Made by a program: the position numbers and the translations under genes. Below the pieces are notes generated by a model, which was not told the DNA's origin, did not search any database, and saw nothing but the letters and a program-made list of their open reading frames with translations. This document shows positions 25,816-34,519 of a stretch of 64,000 bases of DNA, piece after piece. Source of the DNA: Erysipelotrichales bacterium (GTDB lineage: Bacteria > Bacillota_I > Bacilli_A > Erysipelotrichales > Erysipelotrichaceae); assembly GCA_910575705.1 (NCBI GenBank), contig CAJTFG010000002.1, positions 186,001 to 250,000 of the forward strand, in the 5' to 3' direction. The stretch's first letter is position 1. Each line of letters begins with the position of its first letter.

Positions 25816-26349
25816 CAGTTTGATCTCATAATATAGGCATACCCACATTCTCGTATATTCTGATAGATGATCCCGAATGGTTCCTTTTGAAGGGCATGCG
25901 GTTACATCTCCATGAGGATAAAACTTTTTTGTGAAAAAGGACGCCCGGCGCATATGCGGGGGACTGGTAATGACGAGAAGATGTTTATATGGGAATGCTT
26001 CTTTGGTATATTTCAGATTCTCATATGTGTTTCTTGCATGTGTTTCTTTTTGTATGACAGCATCCGGAAGACGTTTTTTTAAATACGTTTCCATGATGTC
26101 GGCTTCTTTATAAGGGTTATCGACGGCAGCGCCGCTAACGATGATGACGGGAGCTGTTTGGGCTCGGTATAGTGCAATGGCATGATCACAGCGGTCTGTT
26201 AATCTTTTGGATGGGGTTCCATCATTTTTCGCGGGACAGCCTAAGACGAGCATGGCATCATAGGAGGCCTGCAATTTTCCTGATGGCTTGGGAAAGAAAA
26301 TATAAACGCTTCCCAGCATCAGTATGACGAGTAACGAGATGCAGATCAT
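25804..26349 (-). CDS. DUF218 (YdcF/SanA/ElyC-like) membrane-anchored protein
   Basis: This 181-residue protein has one N-terminal transmembrane segment (residues 1-19) and a DUF218 domain with the motifs DAMLVLGCPAKNDGTPS, VSGAAVDNP, E/N in ETHARNTYENL and ITSPPHMRRA. The family is associated with envelope functions (for example ElyC and SanA) but its reaction is unclear. It overlaps the end of tmcAL by four bases, so both genes form a unit. Confidence 0.87.
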   Translation of the reverse strand: MICISLLVILMLGSVYIFFPKPSGKLQASYDAMLVLGCPAKNDGTPSKRLTDRCDHAIALYRAQTAPVIIVSGAAVDNPYKEADIMETYLKKRLPDAVIQKETHARNTYENLKYTKEAFPYKHLLVITSPPHMRRASFFTKKFYPHGDVTACPSKGTIRDHLSEYTRMWVCLYYEIKLRKK

Positions 26350-27446
26350 GATACGTAGATGGGCGGCTGAAGTTCGCTTTGCATCATGGCCGCATTATCT
26401 TGAGGGGGAAGAGGATATGCGTATGTCTGTGTAGCCTTCCACTCCATTTTGCGGTAAGCTTCTGGTATTTGATTAAAGCGGCTGGCTATTTTTATATCAT
26501 GCTTTTTATCTTTTAAATACGCTTTTCCTTTTGCATTGTATGCCAGCAGTCGAACATGATCGAGTGGAGGTAAGCGGTTGATATCTTCCTTTGTCGTCTG
26601 CGTTATGAGATGGATCAGTGTTCTGCGAATTCTGGAAGCTGTGTATCGGCGGCATACGCAGGCATGCAGAAAATCATCATAGTTATGATATTTTTTCGCC
26701 TGTTTGATCAGGTGGTGTTCAATGCCTTCATCCATCATAAACAATGTCGATAAATACGATGGAGAAAGCGTTAGCAGCAGGTGCTGAATGAGCGGATAAT
26801 AGCGGTTCATCTGATGTTCATGCGACAGATGGGACGCCATACACGTGACATGGTCGATGCATTCTCCTTTATAAAAGGCATTGCGGATCGCTGTTGCGCT
26901 GGCGATGTTTCCGGTTAAAGAAAGGTCGTGATAGCTCGTCGTCCGCTTGATGGAAAGCGGCTGTATCTGTGTGTCTTTCATTGCTTTTATGTAGTTCAGT
27001 CCTAAGATATCGTTAGCGTTCATAGTTCCATATAGGGCTTCGTAAGCCTTTACGGGGGATAATCCTTGTGCCATGAGATCCTGATAATCCGTTTCATCGA
27101 TGAGACAGATGCGCTTTAACGTTTGGATATCATCGATTTCGCTGCCGAAGACGATATCGTTGACACCTGCCAGCTGTAAGGATCTCACAGCGCCTTGCGC
27201 GAACCATTTGGCACTTTGCAGCGCATAGGGAAAAGGAAGTTCTATTACGATATCACAGCCGTTGCGTATCGCGGTTTCGGCACGCTGCCATTTGCCGCAG
27301 ATCGCCGGTTCACCGCGCTGTACAAAATGAGGGCTCATGACGCAGATAAGGATATCGCATCGGGTACGTTTTTTGGTTTCGTCGATATGGTAGCGATGAC
27401 CGTTATGAAATGGATTGTATTCTGCGATGATTCCGGTAATATGCAT
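26346..27446 (-). CDS. tmcAL: tRNA(Met) cytidine acetate ligase TmcAL
   Basis: This 366-residue enzyme (YlbM family) activates acetate with ATP and acetylates the wobble cytidine of elongator tRNA-Met. The nucleotidyltransferase motif GIIAEYNPFHNGH (HxGH) lies at residues 5-17. SPHFVQRGEPA and IVIELPFPYALQSA are also characteristic. I start at ATG 27446 because AGGAGA lies eight bases upstream; the frame extends a further 17 codons without support. The DUF218 gene follows with a four-base overlap. Confidence 0.92.
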   Translation of the reverse strand: MHITGIIAEYNPFHNGHRYHIDETKKRTRCDILICVMSPHFVQRGEPAICGKWQRAETAIRNGCDIVIELPFPYALQSAKWFAQGAVRSLQLAGVNDIVFGSEIDDIQTLKRICLIDETDYQDLMAQGLSPVKAYEALYGTMNANDILGLNYIKAMKDTQIQPLSIKRTTSYHDLSLTGNIASATAIRNAFYKGECIDHVTCMASHLSHEHQMNRYYPLIQHLLLTLSPSYLSTLFMMDEGIEHHLIKQAKKYHNYDDFLHACVCRRYTASRIRRTLIHLITQTTKEDINRLPPLDHVRLLAYNAKGKAYLKDKKHDIKIASRFNQIPEAYRKMEWKATQTYAYPLPPQDNAAMMQSELQPPIYVS

Positions 27447-27572
27447 GCTGTTCATCTCCTGTTTTATAAATATAGCATACTTGACACAAAACTTCATCTG
27501 CTATTTTTTAAATAAGGGAAAAGCTTACAAAAACAGAGAAGTATGCTATGATATTGAAAAGAGGTGAGAGAT

Positions 27573-28490
27573 ATGGGTAAGGTGATAAAACAGCAGATAA
27601 AATCGCATTATGATCATTTGCCGCTGAGTGTGCTCGTCTTAAAACCCCAAGGTACGCCGCGCGGAGTTTTGCATATCGCTCATGGCATGTGTGAGCATAA
27701 AGAACGCTATGAAGAATTTATGAACGAGATGTGCCGCAACGGTTATATCTGTGTCATTCATGATCATCGAGGTCATGGCGAGAGCGTGAGAAGCAAAGAG
27801 GATCTGGGATATTTCTATGATGATTCCGGTACGTATATCGTAGAGGATCTTCATCAGGTGATCGTAAAGATGAAGGAGTGCTATCCCGATCTTCCCTATT
27901 ATTTGTTAGGTCACAGCATGGGGTCGATGGTCGTGCGGACCTATGTGAAAAAATATGATTATGAAATCGACGGATTGATCGTATGCGGATCACCGAGTCG
28001 TAATTCGATGGCTCGGCTGGGACGTCTGCTCGTTCGTATTTTGATATCGTTGAAAGGCGAACACTATCGCAGCCGTTGGATACAGAATATGGCCTTTTCT
28101 TCTTATGGAAAGAAATTTCACGAGCATAGCGAGCATGCGTGGATCTGTACGGTGAAAGAGGTCGTTTCGGCATATGATCAGGATGAATACTGTAATTTTA
28201 TATTTACTTTAAATGGGTTTGTGAATCTTTTTTCGTTGATGATACAGACATACGATGATGAGAACTGGATCATGCGTCATAAAGATCTGCCGATTTTGTT
28301 TATCGCTGGAAGCGAAGATCCGTGCATCGTCAGCGAGAGAAAATTCCATCAGGCTGTGGATTTTATGAAAAGGCTCGGATACCGGCATGTGCAGAGCAGA
28401 TTGTATGATGGAAAGCGGCATGAAATATTAAATGAAGATATCCGCTTTCAGGTGTATCGGGACATCGGCGACTGGTTGGAAAGCCTGTGA
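27573..28490 (+). CDS. Alpha/beta hydrolase, lysophospholipase/monoacylglycerol-lipase type
   Basis: This is a 305-residue serine hydrolase of the Hydrolase_4 group. The nucleophile serine is in GHSMGSMVV (about 113), the oxyanion region is HIAHGMCEHKERY, the DHRGHGES strand-loop is conserved, and the acid and histidine fall in GSEDPC and KRHEIL. It is cytosolic as judged by lack of a signal peptide. ATG 27573 follows AGAGGTGAG. No terminator is evident before the strong yceD promoter downstream. Confidence 0.9.
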   Translation: MGKVIKQQIKSHYDHLPLSVLVLKPQGTPRGVLHIAHGMCEHKERYEEFMNEMCRNGYICVIHDHRGHGESVRSKEDLGYFYDDSGTYIVEDLHQVIVKMKECYPDLPYYLLGHSMGSMVVRTYVKKYDYEIDGLIVCGSPSRNSMARLGRLLVRILISLKGEHYRSRWIQNMAFSSYGKKFHEHSEHAWICTVKEVVSAYDQDEYCNFIFTLNGFVNLFSLMIQTYDDENWIMRHKDLPILFIAGSEDPCIVSERKFHQAVDFMKRLGYRHVQSRLYDGKRHEILNEDIRFQVYRDIGDWLESL

Positions 28491-28532
28491 TATTTTTGGT
28501 ATAAATGTGTCTGGAAGGGTGGAATTAATATA

Positions 28533-28561
28533 TTGACTATTTAAAATCATGTGTGTATAAT
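28533..28561 (+). promoter_or_regulatory. Strong SigA promoter for yceD-rpmF
   Basis: TTGACT (28533-28538), 17-base spacer, TATAAT (28556-28561). Because the ATG at 28551 lies inside this promoter, it fixes the yceD start further downstream. Confidence 0.85.
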
Positions 28562-28589
28562 AGACACGTTAGGCAACGAGGTGATCCGT

Positions 28590-29099
28590 TTGAGATGGTC
28601 AAAGGCACAATTTCTGCAAAGCGAAAACAGGACGATTTCTTTTGATGAAGAGATCTGCTTTGAGGAGTCTGTCTTTGCGAAGATGGATCATATCAGAGGA
28701 TTGCATGACGTAAGAGTATCAGGAACTGCCCGTTTTGAAGAATTCAGCAATCAGGTAACTGCCGATATTCATGCAGAGGGGATCATGATCGTTCCTTGTT
28801 CCATCACGATGGAAGATGTCGAAGTTCCTTTTGAAACATCTTCTGAAGAAGTGTTCGCTTTTGATAAATGCGAACATGAAGATGTTCATGAGATAAAAGG
28901 TGATGTCATGGAACTTCTGCCGGTCGTATTTCAGCTGATTTTGATGGAAGTTCCGTTAAAAGTCGTCAAAGAGGGGATCAAGGAATATCCTAAGGGCAAA
29001 GACTGGGAAGTTGTCAAAGAAGAGGATTATCAAAAAGAGAAGAGAAAAGAGATTGATCCTCGTTTAGCAAAATTGAAAGAATTTAAAGCAGAAGAATAA
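28590..29099 (+). CDS. yceD: YceD family (DUF177) protein
   Basis: This 169-residue protein is of the DUF177 family nearly always encoded before rpmF; relatives are linked to 23S rRNA accumulation and ribosome assembly. It has the conserved central strand pattern GTARFEEFSNQVTADIHAEG, and the C-terminal part that usually carries cysteines is replaced here by a charged tail. The start is TTG 28590: GAGGTG is five bases upstream, and the promoter at 28533-28561 excludes earlier starts. rpmF follows after 15 bases. Confidence 0.88.
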   Translation: MRWSKAQFLQSENRTISFDEEICFEESVFAKMDHIRGLHDVRVSGTARFEEFSNQVTADIHAEGIMIVPCSITMEDVEVPFETSSEEVFAFDKCEHEDVHEIKGDVMELLPVVFQLILMEVPLKVVKEGIKEYPKGKDWEVVKEEDYQKEKRKEIDPRLAKLKEFKAEE

Positions 29100-29114
29100 G
29101 CAGGAGGTACCAAC

Positions 29115-29288
29115 ATGGCTGTTCAGCAGAGACGTAATTCAAAGACGAGAAAAGCAAAGCGCAGAACGCATTATAAATTGGCTGCACCTACATTGACGAA
29201 ATGTCCGGTTTGCGGTGAATACAAGCAGATGCACAAAGTGTGCGAATGCGGTGCGTTCAACGGAAAATCAGTTGTAGAAAAAGCGTAG
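29115..29288 (+). CDS. rpmF: 50S ribosomal protein L32
   Basis: This is a 57-residue ribosomal protein with the L32 N-terminus [18 protein letters not shown] and a four-cysteine zinc ribbon (CPVCGEY...CECGAF). AGGAGG is nine bases before the ATG. It is cotranscribed with yceD from the promoter at 28.5 kb and ends at a terminator. The gene is short and easily missed. Confidence 0.97.
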   Translation: MAVQQRRNSKTRKAKRRTHYKLAAPTLTKCPVCGEYKQMHKVCECGAFNGKSVVEKA

Positions 29289-29289
29289 G

Positions 29290-29313
29290 AAAGAGTTGTT
29301 TAACTCTTTTTTT
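29290..29313 (+). terminator. Terminator after rpmF
   Basis: AAAGAGTT (29290-29297) pairs with AACTCTTT (29302-29309), followed by T-run to 29313. Confidence 0.8.
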
Positions 29314-29330
29314 ACTTTATAGGAGGTACT

Positions 29331-30644
29331 ATGAGAACGAGAATCGCCATAATTGCCGTTACATTATCGAAATGGCTGCTGTCTCTTTTGGGAAGAGGAG
29401 GCTCCCTTCCCGGAGCGATCGCGTTGAAGATCGATCCTGACTTTTTAAGCAAACTGATCTATCCCGAGCATGTGGTATTGGTAAGCGGCACAAATGGAAA
29501 GACCACGACGGCGAATCAGCTGTATGAAGTTTTAAGCAACAATGGATGGAAGACGATTTCCAATTTAAAGGGCGACAATATGAAAATGGGAATCGTTTCT
29601 CTCATCGGGTCGCATACCGGTTTTGATCGAAAAGTTCGTGCTGATGCTGTCGTTTTGGAAATTGACGAATTGAATATTCCCCTTGTCATTGATGAAATGA
29701 AAGTTTCCGCTTTGATCATGAATAATTTGTTTCGTGATCAAGGAGACCGTTTGGGATCGGTAGAAGCCTTGACGAAGCGCATTGGGGATTCGCTGCGTAA
29801 CTTTTCCGGACTGCTTGTTTTAAACGGTAATGATGCCAATGTTTCGAGCTTGAAACAATATGCTCCTCATGCGAGAGCCTGTTATTTTGGAGTAGGATGC
29901 AGCGAGGTATCGCAGCATAGCGCAAAAGAAGCGGGAGAAGGAAAATTTTGCCCTTCCTGTAAAAAACAGCTGTCCTATACATACTATAATTATGCTCATA
30001 TGGGAGAATTCATATGTCCCGATTGCGGTTTTGGGAATTTTGATTATGCCGCAAAAGCAGAGAACATTCAAAAGGACGGGAGCTTTACGGTGAACGGTAT
30101 GCCTTTCACATCTCCGCAAAATGCGCTGTATGCGATTTACAACTGTTGTGCTATCATCGCGTATACCCAAAGCATCGGTATTTGTACCGATGTGATCGTC
30201 CGTACATTTGCTTCTTTTGAATTTCGTGCTGGCCGCACGGAAACGATTAACGTGCATGGCAAACCGGTAACGATGATGCTGATCAAAAATCCTGCCGGTG
30301 CTAATGAGACGATGAAATATATTGAAGATGATAAGGAAATGAAGGATATTGTTATCATCGTAAACGATGCAGAGGGAGATGGACGGGATGTATCGTGGTA
30401 TTGGGATGCGGATTTTGAAAGGATTATGCAACCGGATGTGGCGCATATCATCTGCAGCGGTCTTAGAGCCTATGATATGGCATTGCGTTTCTTCTATAGT
30501 GGTTATGAAGGAGATCTTCAGGTCATAGAAGAGCCGAGTGCCGCCCTTGATCGTCTGTTGGAATATAAAGAGCATGCTTATGTCATGGCGAATTATACAG
30601 CGCTTGCTCCAACCAGAGCGCTGTTGGAAAGGAAGGCTCGCTGA
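29331..30644 (+). CDS. murT: Lipid II isoglutaminyl synthase, Mur ligase subunit MurT
   Basis: With GatD this enzyme amidates the D-Glu of the peptidoglycan stem to D-iso-Gln on lipid II, at the inner face of the membrane. The 437-residue protein has a Mur ligase P-loop SGTNGKTTT (residues 52-60), a Cys4 zinc ribbon inserted at about 206-231 (FCPSCKK and ICPDCGF), and a C-terminal DUF1727 domain. AGGAGGTACT precedes the ATG. It overlaps gatD by one base (TGATG), so the two subunits are coupled. Confidence 0.95.
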   Translation: MRTRIAIIAVTLSKWLLSLLGRGGSLPGAIALKIDPDFLSKLIYPEHVVLVSGTNGKTTTANQLYEVLSNNGWKTISNLKGDNMKMGIVSLIGSHTGFDRKVRADAVVLEIDELNIPLVIDEMKVSALIMNNLFRDQGDRLGSVEALTKRIGDSLRNFSGLLVLNGNDANVSSLKQYAPHARACYFGVGCSEVSQHSAKEAGEGKFCPSCKKQLSYTYYNYAHMGEFICPDCGFGNFDYAAKAENIQKDGSFTVNGMPFTSPQNALYAIYNCCAIIAYTQSIGICTDVIVRTFASFEFRAGRTETINVHGKPVTMMLIKNPAGANETMKYIEDDKEMKDIVIIVNDAEGDGRDVSWYWDADFERIMQPDVAHIICSGLRAYDMALRFFYSGYEGDLQVIEEPSAALDRLLEYKEHAYVMANYTALAPTRALLERKAR

Positions 30645-31360
30645 TGGAACTGAAAATTTTATGGCTGTATCATGATATTAAAGATGTCTTCGGAGATATG
30701 GGGAATCTTCAGGTTTTGAAAAAGCGCTGCCATATGCGCGGTATAGATTGTTTCGTCACAACGTGTGGGATAAAAGAAGAAGCGGATATGAGCATGTATG
30801 ATCTGGTATATTTCGGTACGAATATCACAGGAAAGGATGCGTATGTTTTAGAAGATCTGCGGCAGCGCAAAGATGGCATCGTACAAGCGTTAAACAGCGG
30901 TGTATTTTTTCTTCTTATATGCGGTGGTTTTCAGGCGTTTGGCAAGCGTTATCTATATGAAGATGAAACGATAGACGCGCTCGGTGTATTTTCATACCAA
31001 AGCGATTATCGAGTCAAGGCTCCGTGTATCGGCAATGTGCGGGTTTCATCTTCTCTTGTAACGCAGGAGATCATCGGTTTTGAAAATCATCCATATCGGA
31101 TATCGGGTATTACAGATCCTTTGGGGAAGGTGCTGCTTGGAAAGGGAAATGGTGATGGCATGACGGAAGGATATGTGCAAGAGCATGTATTCGGCACAAA
31201 TCTGCATGGCCCTCTGTTGCCGAAAAACCCCGCATTGGCGGATAAGATTATAGAACTGGCTTTGCAGCGTCGCTATGGGGATGTTGCATTGCAGCCATTG
31301 GAAGATCGTTATGAACAGAAAGCGAGAGAAGCTTTGCAGAAGCGCTTTAAAATCGCGTGA
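30644..31360 (+). CDS. gatD: Lipid II isoglutaminyl synthase, glutaminase subunit GatD
   Basis: This 238-residue class I glutamine amidotransferase supplies ammonia to MurT. The nucleophile cysteine is in LLICGGFQAFG (about residue 93) and the catalytic histidine is in GTNLHGPLLP (about 188). The N-terminal HDIKDVFGDMGNL is typical of GatD/CobQ-like proteins. It starts in the stop codon of murT and ends before an imperfect terminator. Confidence 0.95.
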   Translation: MELKILWLYHDIKDVFGDMGNLQVLKKRCHMRGIDCFVTTCGIKEEADMSMYDLVYFGTNITGKDAYVLEDLRQRKDGIVQALNSGVFFLLICGGFQAFGKRYLYEDETIDALGVFSYQSDYRVKAPCIGNVRVSSSLVTQEIIGFENHPYRISGITDPLGKVLLGKGNGDGMTEGYVQEHVFGTNLHGPLLPKNPALADKIIELALQRRYGDVALQPLEDRYEQKAREALQKRFKIA

Positions 31361-31392
31361 GAAGAGAACCTCTTTATGAGGGCTTCTTTTTA
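31361..31392 (+). terminator. Imperfect terminator after gatD
   Basis: GAAG...CCTC (31361-31372) pairs with GAGG...CTTC (31378-31386) around an internal loop, then a T-run. Confidence 0.5.
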
Positions 31393-31429
31393 AATGCTAT
31401 AATGAATAGGATGAGAAAGGAGAGTGCCT

Positions 31430-31681
31430 ATGCTGGAATATATATTTGATACTCAGTTTTTAATTGCTGGGGAGCATCTTTGCGAAGATGAGATCCATGA
31501 CTATATCATGCATAACATCGAGGGTGATTGTCTTTTGGCAGTCGGGGACGAAGAACTCGTCAAGGTACATTTTCACACGAATACACCGTGGAAGGTGTTG
31601 GAATACGGTGCAAGTCTCGGTGAGATTTATGATGTGGTCATAGAGAATATGGAACGGCAGGCAAACGGTTTGCCAGGATGA
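31430..31681 (+). CDS. Small stand-alone FakA C-terminal-like protein
   Basis: This 83-residue protein resembles one segment of the fatty-acid/dihydroxyacetone kinase-like protein FakA (YloV): DTQFLI, GDCLLAVGDEELVKVHFHTN and ENMERQANG. No ATP-binding DAK2 region is present, so it cannot be a kinase itself. Such short proteins are annotated in clostridia as kinase to dihydroxyacetone kinase. It may be an ancient remnant or a free accessory domain. AAAGGAG precedes ATG 31430 and TATAAT lies at about 31398, so it appears to be expressed. Confidence 0.72.
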   Translation: MLEYIFDTQFLIAGEHLCEDEIHDYIMHNIEGDCLLAVGDEELVKVHFHTNTPWKVLEYGASLGEIYDVVIENMERQANGLPG

Positions 31682-31731
31682 GGTATTATCGCGTTTTGGT
31701 TCGTTCTTTTTTGTAAAATGATGAAAATAAG

Positions 31732-31760
31732 TTGAATAAATACAGGAATCGTGATATCCT
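31732..31760 (+). promoter_or_regulatory. Promoter of the rimP-rbfA operon
   Basis: TTGAAT (31732-31737), 17-base spacer, TATCCT (31755-31760), about 65 bases before rimP. Confidence 0.6.
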
Positions 31761-31779
31761 AATCATAGATACTTCAAAC

Positions 31780-31800
31780 GGAGTGGGTTATGCCCACTCC
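31780..31800 (+). promoter_or_regulatory. rimP leader hairpin
   Basis: GGAGTGGG (31780-31787) pairs with CCCACTCC (31793-31800) around TTATG. A GAGUGGG/CCCACUC hairpin of this kind commonly sits ahead of rimP in Firmicutes and is thought to control the operon. Here it lacks a long T-run, so it is not a plain terminator. Confidence 0.55.
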
Positions 31801-31825
31801 TTCATTATGTTAAAAAGGAGAATTT

Positions 31826-32293
31826 ATGGAGCAAATCAAGCGTATTGAAGAAATCGCAAATTCCGTATTGGAAGCACAAAATCTCATATTGTATGAAACA
31901 TGTTGGCGCAAGGAAGGCAGCATGAAGATCTTGCAGATCGCGATCATGCGGCATGACGGAACGATGGATATCGATACATGTTCTCAGATAAGCGAAGCTA
32001 TTTCCGCAAAATTGGATGAAGAGGATTTCATTCCTTATGAATACTTTTTGGAAGTATGTTCTCCGGGAGCGGAAAGAGAACTGCGGACATGGGAGGAAGT
32101 CGTAGATGCTGTCGGTGAATACGTTTACGTTAAGCTGAAAAATCCGACAGCTGGTATGGATGGTGTCAAGGGAACGCTCATACATGCACAGGATGGATCG
32201 TTACAGATGGAATATATGGTAAAAGCAGTGAAGAAGAAAATGGACATTGCATATGACAATGTCGCTAACATACGGTTATCTGTTAAAATTTAG
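31826..32293 (+). CDS. rimP: Ribosome maturation factor RimP
   Basis: RimP assists assembly of the 30S subunit. The 155-residue protein has the N-terminal alpha/beta domain with LRIAIMR-like KILQIAIMRHDG and the conserved YFLEVCSPGAERELR, followed by the SH3-like C-terminal domain. AAAAAGGAG precedes the ATG. It is the first gene of the six-gene rimP-nusA-ylxR-ylxQ-infB-rbfA operon. Confidence 0.95.
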   Translation: MEQIKRIEEIANSVLEAQNLILYETCWRKEGSMKILQIAIMRHDGTMDIDTCSQISEAISAKLDEEDFIPYEYFLEVCSPGAERELRTWEEVVDAVGEYVYVKLKNPTAGMDGVKGTLIHAQDGSLQMEYMVKAVKKKMDIAYDNVANIRLSVKI

Positions 32294-32308
32294 AAAGGAA
32301 CAAGGGAT

Positions 32309-33949
32309 ATGAATTTAAAAGATTTTATGGAGGCCATGCAGGCAATTGAATCCGATCGGAAGTTATCGAAAGAAATTGTTGTTGATGCTTTGCAGGAGGC
32401 GCTGGCAAAAGCGTTTCGTAAGCATATTGAAATACCGGATGCATTAGTGCGTGTCGATATTAACGAACGCAGTGGTGATATTCACGTTTATCAACAAAGA
32501 AGCGTTGTAGAAAATGTGGAAGATGATGAGCTGGAAATTTCTTTGAAGGATGCCAAAGCGATCAAGGAAGATTATGAACTTAACGATCTGGTGGATACGG
32601 AAGTCAGTATTGCTAATCTCGGGAGAGCTGCGGTCATATTAGCGAAAAATGTTATGAAGCAGAAGATCCGCGAGGCGGAAAAACAAGTCGTTTACGATGA
32701 ATATTGCGATAAAGTGGAAGATATGGTCATCGGTCTTATAGAATCTGTAGAAGAGAAGTTCGTTGTTGTCAACATAGGAAAAACGCTGGCGTTGATGCCG
32801 AAGAACCAGCAGATCCCGGGTGAGCGGTATCGTGACGGTGAGAAGATCCGCGTCGTTATTACCGAGGTAAATAAAGAGACGAAGGGAGCGCAGGTGATCG
32901 TATCTCGCAGTGATGCCACATTGGTGAAGCGGCTGTTTGAGAAGGAAGTTCCGGAGATCTTCCAAGGAATTATCGAAATCAAGGCGATTGCGCGTGAAGC
33001 AGGGGAACGCACGAAGATGGCGGTATATTCTAAAAATGAGAATATCGACCCGATCGGTGCCTGCATCGGTCCAAGAGGACAGCGTGTACAGGTAATCATA
33101 GAAGAACTCGGCGGCGAGAAAATCGACATTTTTGAATGGAGCGAAGATGTGACGGAGCTTATAAAAAATGCGTTAGCGCCGGCGGAGGTGTTAGCGGTCA
33201 TCCCTAACGAAGAACGCAAAAACGGTTTATTGGTCGTCGTGAATGATTCACAGCTTTCTTTGGCCATCGGTAAGAAAGGGAAAAATGCCCGTCTTGCCGT
33301 TAAGCTTACCGGAAATAAAATTGATATCAAATCTGAGACGGATATGGCGGCAGCCGGCATTGACTGGAAAGAAATCGCCATAAGGCAGCGTGAGGAATTC
33401 ATCCGTCTTCAGGAAGAAGAGCGTTTAAGAAAGCAGCTGGAGATTTTTGAGGAAAATAATCGTCCACAAGAAAACGTTTCTGTAGAAGAGGCTGATTTTG
33501 CATATCGCGATGTAGAGATCGAAGAAGTTGCCGATGAGGAAGAAGTGCTGAAAGAGGATCACAAGGCAGTGATAGAAGAGATAAAACCGGAAGAGAAAAA
33601 GGAAACGGATCTGGAAAGAGCTGCTCGTATCGCAAAGGAAAAACAGCGTCAGGAAGGCCTTAATATCAAAGAGAAACAAACATATGTATCCAAGTTTGAA
33701 GATATTGCGGGTGCACCTGTGAAACAGGAAGAAAAGCCATCTTATAAGAAGGCGAAAAAATATGAGGATAAAGAAGAACCAAAACGCAAGGCAACATTTG
33801 ATCTGACGAACAAGGATTATGAGCTGAAGCCGATCTATTCGGAAGAAGAGCTGGAAGAGATCGCAAATCAGGAACAGCAGGAAGCAGAGAATGATTGGAT
33901 CAATGATGATATCGATTTCGATGAATACGATAAGTATTACGAAGAATAA
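32309..33949 (+). CDS. nusA: Transcription factor NusA with long acidic C-terminal extension
   Basis: NusA binds RNA polymerase and RNA and controls pausing, termination and antitermination. Residues 1-345 hold the standard order: N-terminal domain, S1 domain, then KH1 and KH2 (DPIGACIGPRGQR, AIGKKGKNARLAVKL). Most Firmicute NusA proteins end near here at about 370 residues. This one continues for about 200 residues of low-complexity, Glu/Lys-rich sequence ending in DDIDFDEYDKYYEE. Mollicute NusA proteins also have long tails, and in Mycoplasma pneumoniae NusA bridges polymerase and ribosome. A similar role here is inference. Confidence 0.95.
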   Translation: MNLKDFMEAMQAIESDRKLSKEIVVDALQEALAKAFRKHIEIPDALVRVDINERSGDIHVYQQRSVVENVEDDELEISLKDAKAIKEDYELNDLVDTEVSIANLGRAAVILAKNVMKQKIREAEKQVVYDEYCDKVEDMVIGLIESVEEKFVVVNIGKTLALMPKNQQIPGERYRDGEKIRVVITEVNKETKGAQVIVSRSDATLVKRLFEKEVPEIFQGIIEIKAIAREAGERTKMAVYSKNENIDPIGACIGPRGQRVQVIIEELGGEKIDIFEWSEDVTELIKNALAPAEVLAVIPNEERKNGLLVVVNDSQLSLAIGKKGKNARLAVKLTGNKIDIKSETDMAAAGIDWKEIAIRQREEFIRLQEEERLRKQLEIFEENNRPQENVSVEEADFAYRDVEIEEVADEEEVLKEDHKAVIEEIKPEEKKETDLERAARIAKEKQRQEGLNIKEKQTYVSKFEDIAGAPVKQEEKPSYKKAKKYEDKEEPKRKATFDLTNKDYELKPIYSEEELEEIANQEQQEAENDWINDDIDFDEYDKYYEE

Positions 33950-33964
33950 AAAGGAGAAGCGTAT

Positions 33965-34225
33965 ATGAAGAAGATACCGATGCGTAAATGTGTCGCTACG
34001 CAGGAACAATGTCCTAAAAAAGAATTGATCCGCATCGTGCGAACTCCTGAGCGGAAAGTGGAGATCGATATTACCGGAAAGATGAACGGGAGAGGTGCTT
34101 ATTTGAAAAAAAGCCTAGAAGCTGTGGAAGCAGCGAAGAAACGCAAGGCATTAGCACGGGCACTGGAATGTGAGATCCCCGATGAAATTTATGAACGGTT
34201 AGCGGAGATGTTTGTCAATGAGTAA
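33965..34225 (+). CDS. rnpM: YlxR/RnpM (DUF448) RNA-binding protein
   Basis: This is an 86-residue small basic protein with the family signature PMRKCVATQEQCPKKELIRIV and NGRGAYL. YlxR is an RNA-binding protein recently described as a modulator of RNase P in Bacillus. It lies between nusA and ylxQ as usual, with AAAAAGGAG upstream, and overlaps the next gene slightly. Confidence 0.92.
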   Translation: MKKIPMRKCVATQEQCPKKELIRIVRTPERKVEIDITGKMNGRGAYLKKSLEAVEAAKKRKALARALECEIPDEIYERLAEMFVNE

Positions 34226-34511
34226 TGTAGCTGGGGTTCTCGGACTTGCTCTCAGAGCACGAAAAGCGGCTTTTGGCGAGCAGGTTCTGAAGAGCATTCA
34301 GGGACAGCACGCCAAGCTGGTGGTTATTTCGGATACATGTGGGAACAATACGAGAAAGAAGCTTGTTGATAAATGTTCCTTCTATCATATTCCTTATATT
34401 TTTATTGAAGATGATATCATAAGTCAAATATCCGGCCGAGGGAATCGGAAATCCATCGCGATATTGGATCAAGGCTTTGCCGATAGCATACAGGGTTGTT
34501 TGAAAGGATAG
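34218..34511 (+). CDS. ylxQ: YlxQ, L7Ae/L30e family RNA-binding protein
   Basis: This 97-residue protein has the L7Ae/L30e/Gadd45 fold ([33 protein letters not shown]) and binds kink-turn RNA. ATG 34218 (MSNVAG) follows GGAGATG within the end of ylxR. It is a regular member of the nusA-infB operon; its cellular role is unsettled. Confidence 0.9.
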   Translation: MSNVAGVLGLALRARKAAFGEQVLKSIQGQHAKLVVISDTCGNNTRKKLVDKCSFYHIPYIFIEDDIISQISGRGNRKSIAILDQGFADSIQGCLKG

Positions 34512-34519
34512 GTGATTAT

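Noticed and set aside
31780-31800. Hairpin before rimP considered as a plain terminator
   Set aside because: It is followed by only two T, and the same hairpin type is common in rimP leaders, so I annotated it as a leader element.
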